DNA of 64,000 nt from positions 103,033 to 167,032 of the forward strand of contig NZ_FOQK01000003.1 of the NCBI RefSeq assembly GCF_900113715.1. The letters run 5' to 3'. The position numbers and the translations under genes were made by a program. The notes beneath the pieces were generated by a model. That model did no database searches and was not told where the DNA came from. It saw nothing but the letters and a program-made list of their open reading frames with translations. Source of the stretch: Pseudoselenomonas ruminantium. Lineage in GTDB: Bacteria; Bacillota; Negativicutes; Selenomonadales; Selenomonadaceae. This document shows, piece by piece, positions 24,466 through 33,427 of the stretch. Position 1 is the first letter of the stretch. Every line of letters begins with the position of its first letter.

Positions 24466-26574
24466 ATGGAAAAGATCAAGCTAAGCAAGGGACAAGTATT
24501 ACATAAAAAAGGCGATAGCGTCAGCACGTTGGAAATCCTGCTGGCCGGCGCACTGACCCTGACCGACGGCGATGATGTGGAAGTCAACCTGGGCAGCGGG
24601 TCGATTGTCGGGCCAGCGTATGCACCAGCTGAGACATACCGCTTCGATTATATCGCCCGCGAGGAGTCGACGCTGATTGTCCTCGATTACGAGAGCGAGG
24701 ACGACATCGTCGAGGCCGTCACTGGCACACCGGCCATCGCACCAGTCATCGCAGCGGCCAGCATGGAGGCTGCTGTGAAAATGCTCAACGCGCTGTCGTC
24801 GGCTGCCGATTCAGCGGCTGAGCTTTGCAAAGACATCAAATATAATTACAACGAATATCAATTCATGTGCGTGCAGCTCCAGCAGCAGCCTGAGAACTTC
24901 GTCTTCATCTCAGCACTGGCGGCACCTGAGCCGGCAGGAACCACAGCAGGCTGGGAAGCCGACCTCTGCCGGGCCTTCTGCGACCGGCGCGCGCTGCTGG
25001 AGAAGGAGTTCTATCCGCTCGACACGACCTTCTGCCTCGCCACTGTGATGCGTGCCGCCAGCATCGAGCGGAAGATCTGCGGACAGCTTGAGGATATGCT
25101 CAGTTTCATCAACAATACCAAGCTGATCGCCAAGCCTTTCACCGAGGCCTTCTACGCAGTGAAATCGCGTGTCGACACGAATGCCCGGAGCGACTCCGAC
25201 GCCGCTCCGCTGATCCACAATGCACTGGATATGATCCTGGCCTTCTCCGGGGTCGACACCGACATTGCCGATGCCTTCCGCAAGGACATCAAGACCTACA
25301 CCGAGGTTGAAGACCGCTGGGCCAAGTCCGACGAGATGCGCCGCCTGCGCATGAGCATCGCCGATGGCTTCTATCGGGTCTACGAGGCTGCGTTCTTCAA
25401 GAGCATGGAGACCTCGCTGATTCCGGCCGAGGTCCGCATGTTCTTTCTCTTCGGCTTCGTCGACGAGACGCTGGCGGGTGCCGCCAACACCGAGTATCTC
25501 TACCGCACGGCTGTAGGCTGGGAAAATGACCCCGAAGGCCAGATCCTCTGCCTCTACGATTGGCTGCAGAAAATCTACCAGGGCGAGGCCGTCCCCTCCA
25601 AGAATGAATTCGACAACGACTGGCCCGAATCGCTGCGCGAGGATGTCCGGACGGGCGTCCTGACCCAGCAGCAGGCCGATGAGCTCCTGGTCGACAACCG
25701 GGCCATGGTCAGCTTTGAGATCCGCAACATGTTCACGTCAGCCAACAAGGCCACCTACGGGCGCCTGGCTTCCTTCGTCCCGGTATTCAACGCCCAGGAT
25801 GTCGTGCGGCCTCTCGAGAAGAGCATCGCTTCGCCGACACTGGTGCGTGCGGCCTTCGACAAGGTCCTTGCTGTCGACTTCGGCTGCTTCTACCGCCCGA
25901 CGCTGACCTCGTTCTCCGAGTTCAAGATTCCGCACTTCGTCTACAACGCCGAGGTACGCCCCTATGTCATCCTGATGCCGAATTTCGGCAGCCGCGGCCT
26001 CATGTGGCAGGAAATCGAAGGCATGCGGCGCGTGACGCCAGCCCATATGATGCTGTCGATCTTCCACTCCGAGGATCTCGACGCCACGATCGTCCATATG
26101 TGTGCCCTGTTCCGTTGGGAAATGTGCCGCCGCATCCAGGGCGTGCGCTACGCCGATATCTCCGAGCCGTCACTTACTTCGGAGTACATGAATTATCTCC
26201 AGTTCTACCGCAAGAACGGCTATCTCTCCAGCGATATCAAGGAACGCATCAAGCTCACCCTGCAGAAGGCGCGCAACGACTATAAGACCGTCTTCGTCGC
26301 TGATTACGAGAAATATATCCAGAGCGAGGCCTACGGCATGCCCAAGCTCAACAAAATCGCCCGCGAGATTCTGTTCAAATACTGCACATTCTCGCAGCGA
26401 TTCCGCGCAGAACGCGGCCACAGCCCGCAGTATCAGCCTCTCATGGACCGCTGGAACGTTGCCCACAACACCCGCACCCATAACCTTGACCTGATCCTGC
26501 GCAAGATCCAGCGCATGAATCCGGATGCTGTCCCCGCCGAGCTCCTGGGCGAGATCAAATTCGTCAATCTCTGA
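24466..26574 (+). CDS. Large protein with N-terminal cyclic-nucleotide-binding-like domain, unknown function
   Basis: About 702 residues. Residues 1-90 resemble a Crp-type beta-roll (GQVLHKKGDSVSTLEILLAG, then VNLGSGSIVGPAYAPAE), though the phosphate-binding cassette is poorly conserved and no helix-turn-helix follows. The other 600 residues are helical and soluble, with no motif known to me (for example RPYVILMPNFGSRGLMWQE and FSQRFRAERGHSPQYQPLMD). ATG at 24466 has GGGGAGG 8 bases upstream. It is monocistronic. It may be a signalling or scaffold protein sensing a nucleotide or other ligand; that is a guess. Confidence 0.7.
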   Translation: MEKIKLSKGQVLHKKGDSVSTLEILLAGALTLTDGDDVEVNLGSGSIVGPAYAPAETYRFDYIAREESTLIVLDYESEDDIVEAVTGTPAIAPVIAAASMEAAVKMLNALSSAADSAAELCKDIKYNYNEYQFMCVQLQQQPENFVFISALAAPEPAGTTAGWEADLCRAFCDRRALLEKEFYPLDTTFCLATVMRAASIERKICGQLEDMLSFINNTKLIAKPFTEAFYAVKSRVDTNARSDSDAAPLIHNALDMILAFSGVDTDIADAFRKDIKTYTEVEDRWAKSDEMRRLRMSIADGFYRVYEAAFFKSMETSLIPAEVRMFFLFGFVDETLAGAANTEYLYRTAVGWENDPEGQILCLYDWLQKIYQGEAVPSKNEFDNDWPESLREDVRTGVLTQQQADELLVDNRAMVSFEIRNMFTSANKATYGRLASFVPVFNAQDVVRPLEKSIASPTLVRAAFDKVLAVDFGCFYRPTLTSFSEFKIPHFVYNAEVRPYVILMPNFGSRGLMWQEIEGMRRVTPAHMMLSIFHSEDLDATIVHMCALFRWEMCRRIQGVRYADISEPSLTSEYMNYLQFYRKNGYLSSDIKERIKLTLQKARNDYKTVFVADYEKYIQSEAYGMPKLNKIAREILFKYCTFSQRFRAERGHSPQYQPLMDRWNVAHNTRTHNLDLILRKIQRMNPDAVPAELLGEIKFVNL

Positions 26575-26582
26575 TGACAGCA

Positions 26583-26625
26583 AAAGGCAGCCGCCTGAGA
26601 AAAAACTCTCAGGCGGCTGCCTTTT
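26583..26625. terminator. Bidirectional terminator
   Basis: AAAGGCAGCCGCCTGAGA pairs with TCTCAGGCGGCTGCCTTT around a short A-rich loop, with a T-run on each side. It separates the converging cNMP-domain gene and serA. Confidence 0.9.
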
Positions 26626-26647
26626 TATTTCCTATTATACTGATCGC

Positions 26648-28231
26648 TTAGATTGCGTAGAAGTTGACGAGTCTTGCATCGGAGATGCCATCCATGCCCT
26701 TGATGACTTCCATGACAGCTGCCGGGATATCATTATCGACCGTCAGCACCATAAGGCTCGTGCCTTCGATTTCGGTCTTGCCGACCTGCATGGCCGAAAT
26801 ATTGATGCCGTTATTGCCGAGCAAGGAACCGATCGTGCCGATGACGCCTGGGCGATTGATATGCGGGCAGACGAGGATGCGCGCATGGGGATCGACGTCG
26901 ACGCGGAACTTGTTGATGCGGACGATGCGGCCCTCGCTGCCGAACAGCGTGCCCTGTACCGAAAGCTCCTTGCCAGCGACCTGTGCCTTGACCGTGATGA
27001 GATTCGTGAAGTCCTCGACTTCCTTCTCCTTGACCTCGGTGACCTTGATGCCACGCTCTTTGGCCAGACCCGGTGCATTGACGTAGTTGACCTCGTTTTC
27101 CATGATGGGGTTGAGCATCCCCTTGACGACAGCCGTCGTCAGAAGGCCCGTATTGACCTCGGTGATCTCGCCGTTGTAGATGACCTCGACCTTCTCCACC
27201 GGGCCGTCAGCCAGCGACACGACCGTGCCGCCGAGGCGCTCAGCCAGAGTCAGATACGGCGAGATGACCTTCATGACCTGCGGCGATACCGGCGCCATGT
27301 TGACGGCCGTCGCTACCGGCTCGCCCTTGAGAGCGGCCAGGATACCCTCGGAGACATCGAGCGAAACGCCGATCTGCGCCTCGACCGTCGATGCGCCAAG
27401 ATGCGGCGTCAGCACGATGCCCGGTACGCCGACCAGCGGATGGTCAGCACCGACCGGCTCGCTGGTGTAGACGTCGATGGCCGCGCCGGCCACGATGCCC
27501 TGCTTGACAGCCTCGGCCAGGTCCTCCTCGACGATGATGCCGCCGCGTGCGCAGTTCACCAGACGCACGCCCTGTTTCATCTTCTTCATCTGCTCCATGC
27601 CGATCATGCCCTTGGTATCCGGCGTCAGCGGCATATGAACCGTGATGAAATCCGACTGCGTGATGACATCCTCAAAGGTCCCGATCGTCACGCCGAGTGC
27701 CTTGGCTCGCTCCTCATTGATATAGGGGTCATAGGCGATGACCTTCATATCAAAGGCCATCGCACGCTTGGCTACGCCTGCACCGATGCGGCCCATGCCG
27801 ATGACGCCGAGGGTCTTGCCCCGCAGCTCAACGCCGACATACTTCTTGCGATTCCACTCGCCCTTCTGCATCGTCTCGTTGGCAACGGGGATATTGCGCG
27901 ACATCGCGAGCATCATTGCCATCGTGTGCTCCGTCGCCGCAATCGTGTTGCCGCCCGGCGAATTGATAACAATGATGCCCTTGGCCGTAGCGGCCGGGAT
28001 ATCGATGTTATCGACGCCGACACCGGCGCGGCCGATGATCTTGAGGTTCTTGGCCCGCTCGATGACTTCTGCCGTCACCTTGGATGCCGAGCGCACCATC
28101 AGTGCATCATACGCCGGAATGATTTCGAGCAGTTCTTCTGCCGAAATCTTGTCTTTGACATCGACTTCGAATTCTTTCTGTAAAAGCTCAATACCTTTCG
28201 GGGAAATACCATCTGCAGCCAAAACCTTCAT
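26648..28231 (-). CDS. serA: D-3-phosphoglycerate dehydrogenase
   Basis: The 527-residue enzyme oxidises 3-phosphoglycerate to 3-phosphohydroxypyruvate, the first step of serine synthesis. It is the long form: substrate/NAD domains (residues 1-310; AGVGVDNIDIPAATAKGI, GVIGMGRIGAGVAKRAMAF, the catalytic His in LTPHLGASTVEAQ), an intervening ASB domain (about 320-450) and a C-terminal ACT domain (GVIGTIGSLLGNNGINISAM) that usually binds serine for feedback. GGAGGAG precedes two ATGs; the second (28231) has better spacing, the first is 28237. A T-box leader lies upstream and serC is divergent. Confidence 0.95.
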   Translation of the reverse strand: MKVLAADGISPKGIELLQKEFEVDVKDKISAEELLEIIPAYDALMVRSASKVTAEVIERAKNLKIIGRAGVGVDNIDIPAATAKGIIVINSPGGNTIAATEHTMAMMLAMSRNIPVANETMQKGEWNRKKYVGVELRGKTLGVIGMGRIGAGVAKRAMAFDMKVIAYDPYINEERAKALGVTIGTFEDVITQSDFITVHMPLTPDTKGMIGMEQMKKMKQGVRLVNCARGGIIVEEDLAEAVKQGIVAGAAIDVYTSEPVGADHPLVGVPGIVLTPHLGASTVEAQIGVSLDVSEGILAALKGEPVATAVNMAPVSPQVMKVISPYLTLAERLGGTVVSLADGPVEKVEVIYNGEITEVNTGLLTTAVVKGMLNPIMENEVNYVNAPGLAKERGIKVTEVKEKEVEDFTNLITVKAQVAGKELSVQGTLFGSEGRIVRINKFRVDVDPHARILVCPHINRPGVIGTIGSLLGNNGINISAMQVGKTEIEGTSLMVLTVDNDIPAAVMEVIKGMDGISDARLVNFYAI

Positions 28232-28314
28232 GTTCATCGCTCCTCCAATATCTTTCGGGAAAATACTTTCCTCATAGAATTCTACACAGACAGAACAAAA
28301 ACCTTTCAAGAATA

Positions 28315-28550
28315 GAAAAAGCTCCGTCCCGATTGGGACGAAGCTGAAAGTTCCGTGGTGCCACCCAAGTGATATACGCATATATCTCTCATTGCCGCTG
28401 TATCGGGCGTCCCGTCTGACTCATCGCCAGCCGCTCCAAGGTGGAACAACAGGTTCTCCCTCTGACTCGCACCAGCCGTCAGCTCTCTTGGCGGTTAGTC
28501 CCTGCTGCTTCCTCTTCCTCGCGTTATCACGTGCCTATTCTTCTGTGCAT
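28315..28550 (-). promoter_or_regulatory. T-box leader of serA, probably tRNA-Ser responsive
   Basis: On the minus strand the leader has a stem I region (GAGAGAGCTGACGGCTGGTG, then GCGAGTCAGAGGGAG), the conserved T-box TGGGTGGCACCACGGAA at 28351-28367, and a terminator (AGCTTCGTCCC / GGGACGGAGCT at 28320-28346) followed by TTTTTC. Uncharged tRNA binding would favour the antiterminator and allow serA expression. A UCC triplet at 28443-28445, followed by A, is a plausible serine specifier in the descending side of stem I. I fitted this by eye. Confidence 0.88.
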
Positions 28551-28556
28551 AACCGT

Positions 28557-28585
28557 ATTATAGCCTCTCCATCTCTCACCGTCAA
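28557..28585 (-). promoter_or_regulatory. serA promoter
   Basis: Minus-strand TTGACG, a 17-base spacer and a perfect TATAAT lie directly upstream of the T-box leader. Confidence 0.8.
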
Positions 28586-28745
28586 GTGTGTTTTTCAGAA
28601 AAACAATATTTATTTTCATGCTTGCTTTTCATAAATTTCCGCGTTAAAATATAACAAAACGCTATATGTCCACATTGCATGGACGCTCCGTTTTTGTAAA
28701 TCTGTCAAAAAAACAGCATGATGATTTGTTATAGGAGGTTATCCC

Positions 28746-29837
28746 ATGGAAGCAGACCGCGTATACAATTTCAACCCGGGTCCGGCAACGCTGCCGCTCG
28801 AGGTACTCAAGGAGGCTCAGGCCGAGTTCCTGAATTTCAACCATAGTGGCATGTCCATCCTCGAGATCAGCCACCGTGCCAAGCAGTACGCTGAAGTCCA
28901 CCAGCAGGCCAAAGCTGACATCAAGGAGCTCATGGGGCTTGGTGACGACTATGAAGTCCTGTTCTGCCAGGGCGGCGCCAGCCAGCAGTTCGCGATGATT
29001 CCGCTGAACTTCGCTACCAAAGAGCACCCAGGCAGCTACGTCCTCTCCGGCAGCTTCGCGACCAAAGCCTACAAAGAGGCGGAACTCTTGGGTGTGGGCG
29101 AGGTTGCCGCCTCTTCCAAGGCAGTCGACTTCCGTCATATCCCGACCCAGGACGAGCTCACGATCAATCCTGAGGCGGCCTATGTCCATCTCTGCTATAA
29201 CAACACGATCTATGGTACCGAGTACCACTATGTGCCGGATACCCACGGCGTGCCTCTCTTTGCCGACATGTCCTCCGACATGCTCTCGCGCCCGGTAGAC
29301 TTCCAGAAGTTCGACTTCATCTACGCCGGCGTGCAGAAAAACCTCGGCCCGGCTGGTGTCGTCCTCGTCGTCGCCAAGAAAGAGCTCTTAGCCAAGAGCC
29401 CGCAGACGCTGCCGACGATGCTGCGTTACAGCACGTTCCTCGAAAAGGATTCGCTCTATAACACGCCGCCAGCTTTCTGCATCTACATGGTCGGCAAAGT
29501 CGCTGCCTGGATCAAGGCCAACGGCGGTCTTGCCGAGATGGAGAAACGCAACCAGAAGAAGGCCAAGGTCGTCTACGATGCCATCGATAATTCGGACGGC
29601 TTCTACCGCGGCCATGCCGACAAGGACAGCCGTTCCTTCATGAACGTCACCTTCCGCCTGCCGAGCGAAGAGCTTGAGAAGAAATTCGTCGCTGAAGCCC
29701 TCGAGCATCAGCTCAGCGGCGTCAAAGGCCATCGCAGTGTCGGCGGCATGCGCGCCTCCATCTACAACGCTATGCCGTATGAAGGTGCCCTCCGCCTCGC
29801 CGAGTTCATGGAAAAGTTCCGCAAGGCCAACGCCTGA
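28746..29837 (+). CDS. serC: Phosphoserine aminotransferase
   Basis: The 363-residue PLP enzyme converts 3-phosphohydroxypyruvate and glutamate to phosphoserine, the step after SerA. It begins RVYNFNPGPATLPLEVLKEA, typical of SerC; the PLP lysine lies in IYAGVQKNLGPAGVVLVV; GHRSVGGMRASIYNAMP is near the C terminus. AGGAGG precedes the ATG. It is divergent from serA across about 510 bases that include the serA T-box. The third pathway gene, serB, is not here. A strong terminator follows. Confidence 0.96.
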   Translation: MEADRVYNFNPGPATLPLEVLKEAQAEFLNFNHSGMSILEISHRAKQYAEVHQQAKADIKELMGLGDDYEVLFCQGGASQQFAMIPLNFATKEHPGSYVLSGSFATKAYKEAELLGVGEVAASSKAVDFRHIPTQDELTINPEAAYVHLCYNNTIYGTEYHYVPDTHGVPLFADMSSDMLSRPVDFQKFDFIYAGVQKNLGPAGVVLVVAKKELLAKSPQTLPTMLRYSTFLEKDSLYNTPPAFCIYMVGKVAAWIKANGGLAEMEKRNQKKAKVVYDAIDNSDGFYRGHADKDSRSFMNVTFRLPSEELEKKFVAEALEHQLSGVKGHRSVGGMRASIYNAMPYEGALRLAEFMEKFRKANA

Positions 29838-29854
29838 CAGCATAAATATTTATA

Positions 29855-29892
29855 GGGAAAAGACGTCACCGATAACAGTGACGTCTTTTCCC
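29855..29892 (+). terminator. Terminator of serC
   Basis: A 15-bp perfect stem (GGGAAAAGACGTCAC / GTGACGTCTTTTCCC) with an 8-base loop lies just after the serC stop. The T-run is inside the descending arm. Confidence 0.82.
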
Positions 29893-29905
29893 GTGTCTAT
29901 GCCTG

Positions 29906-29914
29906 TGCTATAAT
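29906..29914 (+). promoter_or_regulatory. Extended -10 promoter of the DeoR-type gene
   Basis: TGCTATAAT is a perfect extended -10 about 48 bases before the start codon. No good -35 is visible, which an extended -10 can tolerate. The identical nonamer precedes the 50-residue gene at 30842. Confidence 0.5.
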
Positions 29915-29961
29915 TGACATGGACAACAAGAATTAGAATGTCACAGATAGGAATTGATAAC

Positions 29962-30705
29962 ATGCACATGCGACACACACACTTACTCAATCTTGTAAAC
30001 CAAAAGAAACGCGTTGCTGTCACGGAGCTTGCCCAGGCACTGGATGTCTCCGAAGTGACCATCCGCAAAGATCTCAATCTCCTTGAGCGCAAAGGTCTGC
30101 TGCGCCGCGAGCACGGCTATGCGGCCATGACGGCCAGCGATGACATCGCCAACCATCTCTCCTTCAACTATGAGCGCAAACGCCAGATTGCCCAGCGGGC
30201 CGCTGAGAGCATCCACAACGGCGAGACGGTCATGATTGAGTCCGGCGGCTGCTGCGCACTGCTTGCCGAAGAGCTGGCCACCAACCGCCGTGATGTCACC
30301 ATCATCACCAACTCGGCTTTCATCGCCGACTATGTCCGCAAACAGCCCAATGCCCATATCATCCTTCTGGGCGGCGAATATCAGAATGAGTCGCAAGTCA
30401 TGATCGGCCCGATGATCCAGACCTGTGTCAGGGATTTTTCGGTCAACAAATTCTTCGTTGGCACAGACGGACTCAATGAGCACGGCTTCATGTCCAACGA
30501 CATCATGCGTGCCGAAGCGGCCCGCACCATGGCCAACAGCGCCAATCAGGTCATCGTCCTGACCGAGTCCAGCAAATTCCAGACGACAGGTGTCGTCTCC
30601 CTGCTGCCCCTCGAACGCGTCAGTGCCGTCTACACCGATGGCGACGCCGACAGCCAGTCGCTCACGCTGCTCAACAACAGCGGCATCCATGTCTATCCGG
30701 TCTGA
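29962..30705 (+). CDS. DeoR-family transcriptional regulator
   Basis: The 247-residue protein has an N-terminal DeoR helix-turn-helix (HLLNLVNQKKRVAVTELAQA, then DVSEVTIRKDLNLLERKGLL) and a C-terminal sugar-phosphate-sensing domain of the ribose-5-phosphate isomerase type (FFVGTDGLNEHGFMSNDIMR, ESSKFQTTGVVSLLPLERV). ATG at 29962 has AGGA at normal spacing; a second ATG two codons on is also possible. DeoR regulators usually repress sugar-use operons and respond to a phosphorylated sugar. No sugar operon is adjacent, so the target is elsewhere or it is autoregulated. Confidence 0.9.
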   Translation: MHMRHTHLLNLVNQKKRVAVTELAQALDVSEVTIRKDLNLLERKGLLRREHGYAAMTASDDIANHLSFNYERKRQIAQRAAESIHNGETVMIESGGCCALLAEELATNRRDVTIITNSAFIADYVRKQPNAHIILLGGEYQNESQVMIGPMIQTCVRDFSVNKFFVGTDGLNEHGFMSNDIMRAEAARTMANSANQVIVLTESSKFQTTGVVSLLPLERVSAVYTDGDADSQSLTLLNNSGIHVYPV

Positions 30706-30753
30706 TGCGCTGCTGCATAAAAAATCTTTATATCCATCATCAGTAAAAATTAC

Positions 30754-30781
30754 TTGCAAATATACCTAAAGGTGCTATAAT
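30754..30781 (+). promoter_or_regulatory. Promoter of the 50-residue gene
   Basis: TTGCAA, a 16-base spacer and an extended -10 TGCTATAAT lie about 60 bases before the small gene. Confidence 0.65.
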
Positions 30782-30841
30782 ATCATCTTGTGAGTTGGTA
30801 CTAATACTTGCTCAGAAATTATTGACACAGGAGGTATAGAC

Positions 30842-30994
30842 ATGCAGGATTTAGCAAAGGTCCTTGGCCAAAAACTCAACAGCTGGGAGTTCCGTGAAGC
30901 TTGGGAAGAAAGCTCGATGGAATACGATTTCCTGGACCGTATTGCAACGGTATGTGCAAAAGTTGCTCATAACGCTGATGAAACCAACAACTGA
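30842..30994 (+). CDS. 50-residue acidic small protein, unknown
   Basis: An open frame starts MQDLAKVLGQKLNSWEFREA and ends AHNADETNN. It has a strong ribosome site (AGGAGG, 7-8 bases upstream), its own extended -10 promoter and its own terminator, so expression of a stand-alone small protein is likely. It is acidic, without signal peptide or membrane helix; the middle (WEESSMEYDFLDRIATVCAK) looks like an amphipathic helix. I do not recognise a family. Confidence 0.72.
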   Translation: MQDLAKVLGQKLNSWEFREAWEESSMEYDFLDRIATVCAKVAHNADETNN

Positions 30995-31014
30995 TCCGGT
31001 TGCCGACAATAAAT

Positions 31015-31044
31015 AAGACCTCACTTCGCTTGAAGTGAGGTCTT
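31015..31044. terminator. Terminator after the 50-residue gene and the DUF4127 gene
   Basis: AAGACCTCACTTC and GAAGTGAGGTCTT form a 13-bp stem with a tetraloop, followed by TTCTTTATTTT on the plus strand. The converging gene ends at 31048. Confidence 0.86.
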
Positions 31045-31047
31045 TCT

Positions 31048-32733
31048 TTATTTTGCTGTTTTTTTCGTCTTTTCTGCCGCCGTATTCATGAAGTAGCGGA
31101 AATCCTTGCGCTCACCGCGCTGGATGTCCGACTCGAACATGCGGTTCCAGGGGAACGTGACGTTGATGTCCTCGAGGCTCTTGAACGGGGGCAGGTTCTC
31201 CTGCACGAACTGCTCCATCAAGCGGGTCGACCGCAGGCCTACCGCCTCGCGCTTGGCGTCGAGGGAGCCATAGAAGCCATCGCCGCGCAGCCAGGTCAGC
31301 TGGCGCGCCACGATATTGCGCACATTCGCCTGATAGCCCCAATCGTCCAGATACCGCGTGAGCAGCAGCTCATCGACATCGGCATCCTTCATGTATTTCG
31401 TGAGCATGCCTGCGCCGATCACAAAGCCCGAGCTGTTGGTCGGCGTGTTCCATCCCGAATACGCCTTAATCTTGAAGAGCAGGCCGCGTTTCTTGAGCTC
31501 CTCCATCAGCGCATTGTCAGCGCCGTTGGCGTAAGCGATATCGGCAATACCCACTGGATATCCCTTGCCGACGTATTCCTGGACGATATCGGCAAAGTAT
31601 GCAGTGCCCTCGCGCGGACGCCCGTCATTGGCACGATCATTGGCCTCATAGGTCTTGCCATTCGGATTCGTGTTGACCGTCAGTACCAGATCGGCATTCG
31701 CAGGGCTCGTCACCGGCATGCCGCCGCCCGCCGTGATGGCCGAGCTCACCGACGCGCTGATCCGCTCATCTGAGTAAGCAGGCACCGTCGCGGGACCACG
31801 GCCCCAATTGTAGCGGACGTACACAAACGGCACATCCTTGCGCAGGTTATTGACAGCACGGGACATCAGCAGCATGCCCATCTCGTCGATGCCGGCCATC
31901 GTCTGAAACTCCGTCTTGCCCAGATCCTTGCCCTCTTCATCAAGATGGCGGCTCTCCATATGCGTCCGCGAATACGGCGCATTGTCATCGCGGCCCAGCA
32001 CCAGATAGTTGAACAGCTTGCCGCGGGTCAGCTTGATGAGCTGCTGATTGGCCGAATAGTTCTTGTCACGGCGTCCCAGCCAGTCCTGCATATGCTTGCG
32101 CGGAATGAGCTCCTCCAGGAAGGCTGCTTCCTTCGTCTCCCGGCGGGTCAGCCCTTCAACCTCTTCCTTGTCCTTGAGCACGGTATAGCGGAAGATATCC
32201 GCGCCATAACTGCGATAGTATTCAGGCTCTTCATGGCCGGATGCCGCGCCCGAACGCGGCGTGCGCATAATCGAACCAAACACATAGAGCGGCAGCTTGG
32301 GATTCTCCTTGCGAAATGACTTGAAGTTCTCGGTGCGGGCCAGGATCTGTTCCTTGGTATAGCTGTGCTTGCGTGAGCCGACAAGGCTGCCATAGATCAG
32401 CGAATCCGACGAAACAACCGCTGCATCCGCATCCCGGGCATTCTCCTTCAGCCAAGCCCACAACTCATCGGGATGGCCGAGATCCTGCCGGTTGCCCAAT
32501 AGCTTGTCCGGCGGAACAATCACCTCATAGCCCAGTTTCTGCACCACTTCAGCCGTCTGCTGATTCGATATCGGCCGATTGTCATGGGGTACGTAGATAA
32601 TCCTGGGCACCACATTCTGCTTATGGCGTGCGGAAGCCATCGGCAATGCCATGACCATCACGCCCAGCACCAGTACCAGTGCCAATATACGCCGTTTCAA
32701 AAAACCGCTCCCTTCAATACCTTGCCGGCTCAT
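31048..32733 (-). CDS. DUF4127-family exported protein
   Basis: The 561-residue protein has an N-terminal signal peptide (LKRRILALVLVLGVMVMALP, cleaved after ASA). The mature part starts RIIYVPHDNRPISNQQTAE and contains YLVLGRDDNAPYSRTHMESR and PFVYVRYNWGRGPATVPAYS, features of DUF4127 proteins. These are exported or periplasmic, of unknown function. The ATG overlaps the upstream stop by four bases; a TTG eleven codons in (GGGAG before it) is an alternative start and fits the signal peptide better. It is the last gene of a three-gene operon. Confidence 0.85.
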   Translation of the reverse strand: MSRQGIEGSGFLKRRILALVLVLGVMVMALPMASARHKQNVVPRIIYVPHDNRPISNQQTAEVVQKLGYEVIVPPDKLLGNRQDLGHPDELWAWLKENARDADAAVVSSDSLIYGSLVGSRKHSYTKEQILARTENFKSFRKENPKLPLYVFGSIMRTPRSGAASGHEEPEYYRSYGADIFRYTVLKDKEEVEGLTRRETKEAAFLEELIPRKHMQDWLGRRDKNYSANQQLIKLTRGKLFNYLVLGRDDNAPYSRTHMESRHLDEEGKDLGKTEFQTMAGIDEMGMLLMSRAVNNLRKDVPFVYVRYNWGRGPATVPAYSDERISASVSSAITAGGGMPVTSPANADLVLTVNTNPNGKTYEANDRANDGRPREGTAYFADIVQEYVGKGYPVGIADIAYANGADNALMEELKKRGLLFKIKAYSGWNTPTNSSGFVIGAGMLTKYMKDADVDELLLTRYLDDWGYQANVRNIVARQLTWLRGDGFYGSLDAKREAVGLRSTRLMEQFVQENLPPFKSLEDINVTFPWNRMFESDIQRGERKDFRYFMNTAAEKTKKTAK

Positions 32734-33422
32734 TCTGCCGTCCTGCTTTTGACCAGTCCCACCAACGCATCCTTCACCTCATCGGGAATGTTGAGTTTCG
32801 TCTGGAACTCCACACCGCCTTCCTTCGGAGAGGCATTCCGGATTTCGATCATATCGATGAGCCGATGCCCCTGATACTGCGTCTGGCCAAAGTCTGACTC
32901 CGCGAGTACCTTGCTGTAATCCACCCGGACGGTGTTGCCATGGATTTCCAAGGGCAGGTCATCTGAAATCTCGATATGGCCCAGCATGCGCTCCGCCATA
33001 GACAGCGATATGCGGGAAAAGACCCAGGACATGAGCCCCTGCGACGGCAGATTGCGCTCGCGCACACGATAAACCATATACGAGGTATCGCCTTCGTGAA
33101 CAAATTCCTTGATCTCGCCCGAAAGCTCGATCCGCCCCACTTTTGCGTCCGTGTCTGCCGTGATGTCCAGCCGGCCATTGGCATGTGATTTGACCGTCAC
33201 TGCCTTCACATGCCCCTCCGCGGGGATGCGCTTGGCCAGTGCCTCGTTGATCACATCGTCCGGCACGAACAGTTTTCCCTGGCTGATTTCCAGCAGCGAT
33301 TCCTTGGACCAGGTCTGCTGGATGACCTTCAGCGCCGGCCCGTAATCCTTGACCGCCTGCTGCACCCTTGACCAGTCGATATTCTGTATCTGTTCCTGCC
33401 AACCAGCTGGTAAATCTATCAT
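32730..33422 (-). CDS. Unknown 230-residue protein
   Basis: It starts MIDLPAGWQEQIQNIDWSRV. A helical N-terminal third is followed by beta-rich sequence (GHVKAVTVKSHANGRLDITA, RIELSGEIKEFVHEG) that is loosely like DUF2993/LmeA lipid-binding folds. No signal peptide is visible and I cannot assign the family. It lies 5 bases after the DUF2225 gene and overlaps DUF4127 by 4, so the three are co-expressed. Confidence 0.62.
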   Translation of the reverse strand: MIDLPAGWQEQIQNIDWSRVQQAVKDYGPALKVIQQTWSKESLLEISQGKLFVPDDVINEALAKRIPAEGHVKAVTVKSHANGRLDITADTDAKVGRIELSGEIKEFVHEGDTSYMVYRVRERNLPSQGLMSWVFSRISLSMAERMLGHIEISDDLPLEIHGNTVRVDYSKVLAESDFGQTQYQGHRLIDMIEIRNASPKEGGVEFQTKLNIPDEVKDALVGLVKSRTAE

Positions 33423-33427
33423 CTTGC

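Noticed and set aside
26525..28183. 552-codon plus-strand frame
   Set aside because: Antisense to serA and overlapping the strong terminator at 26583-26625.
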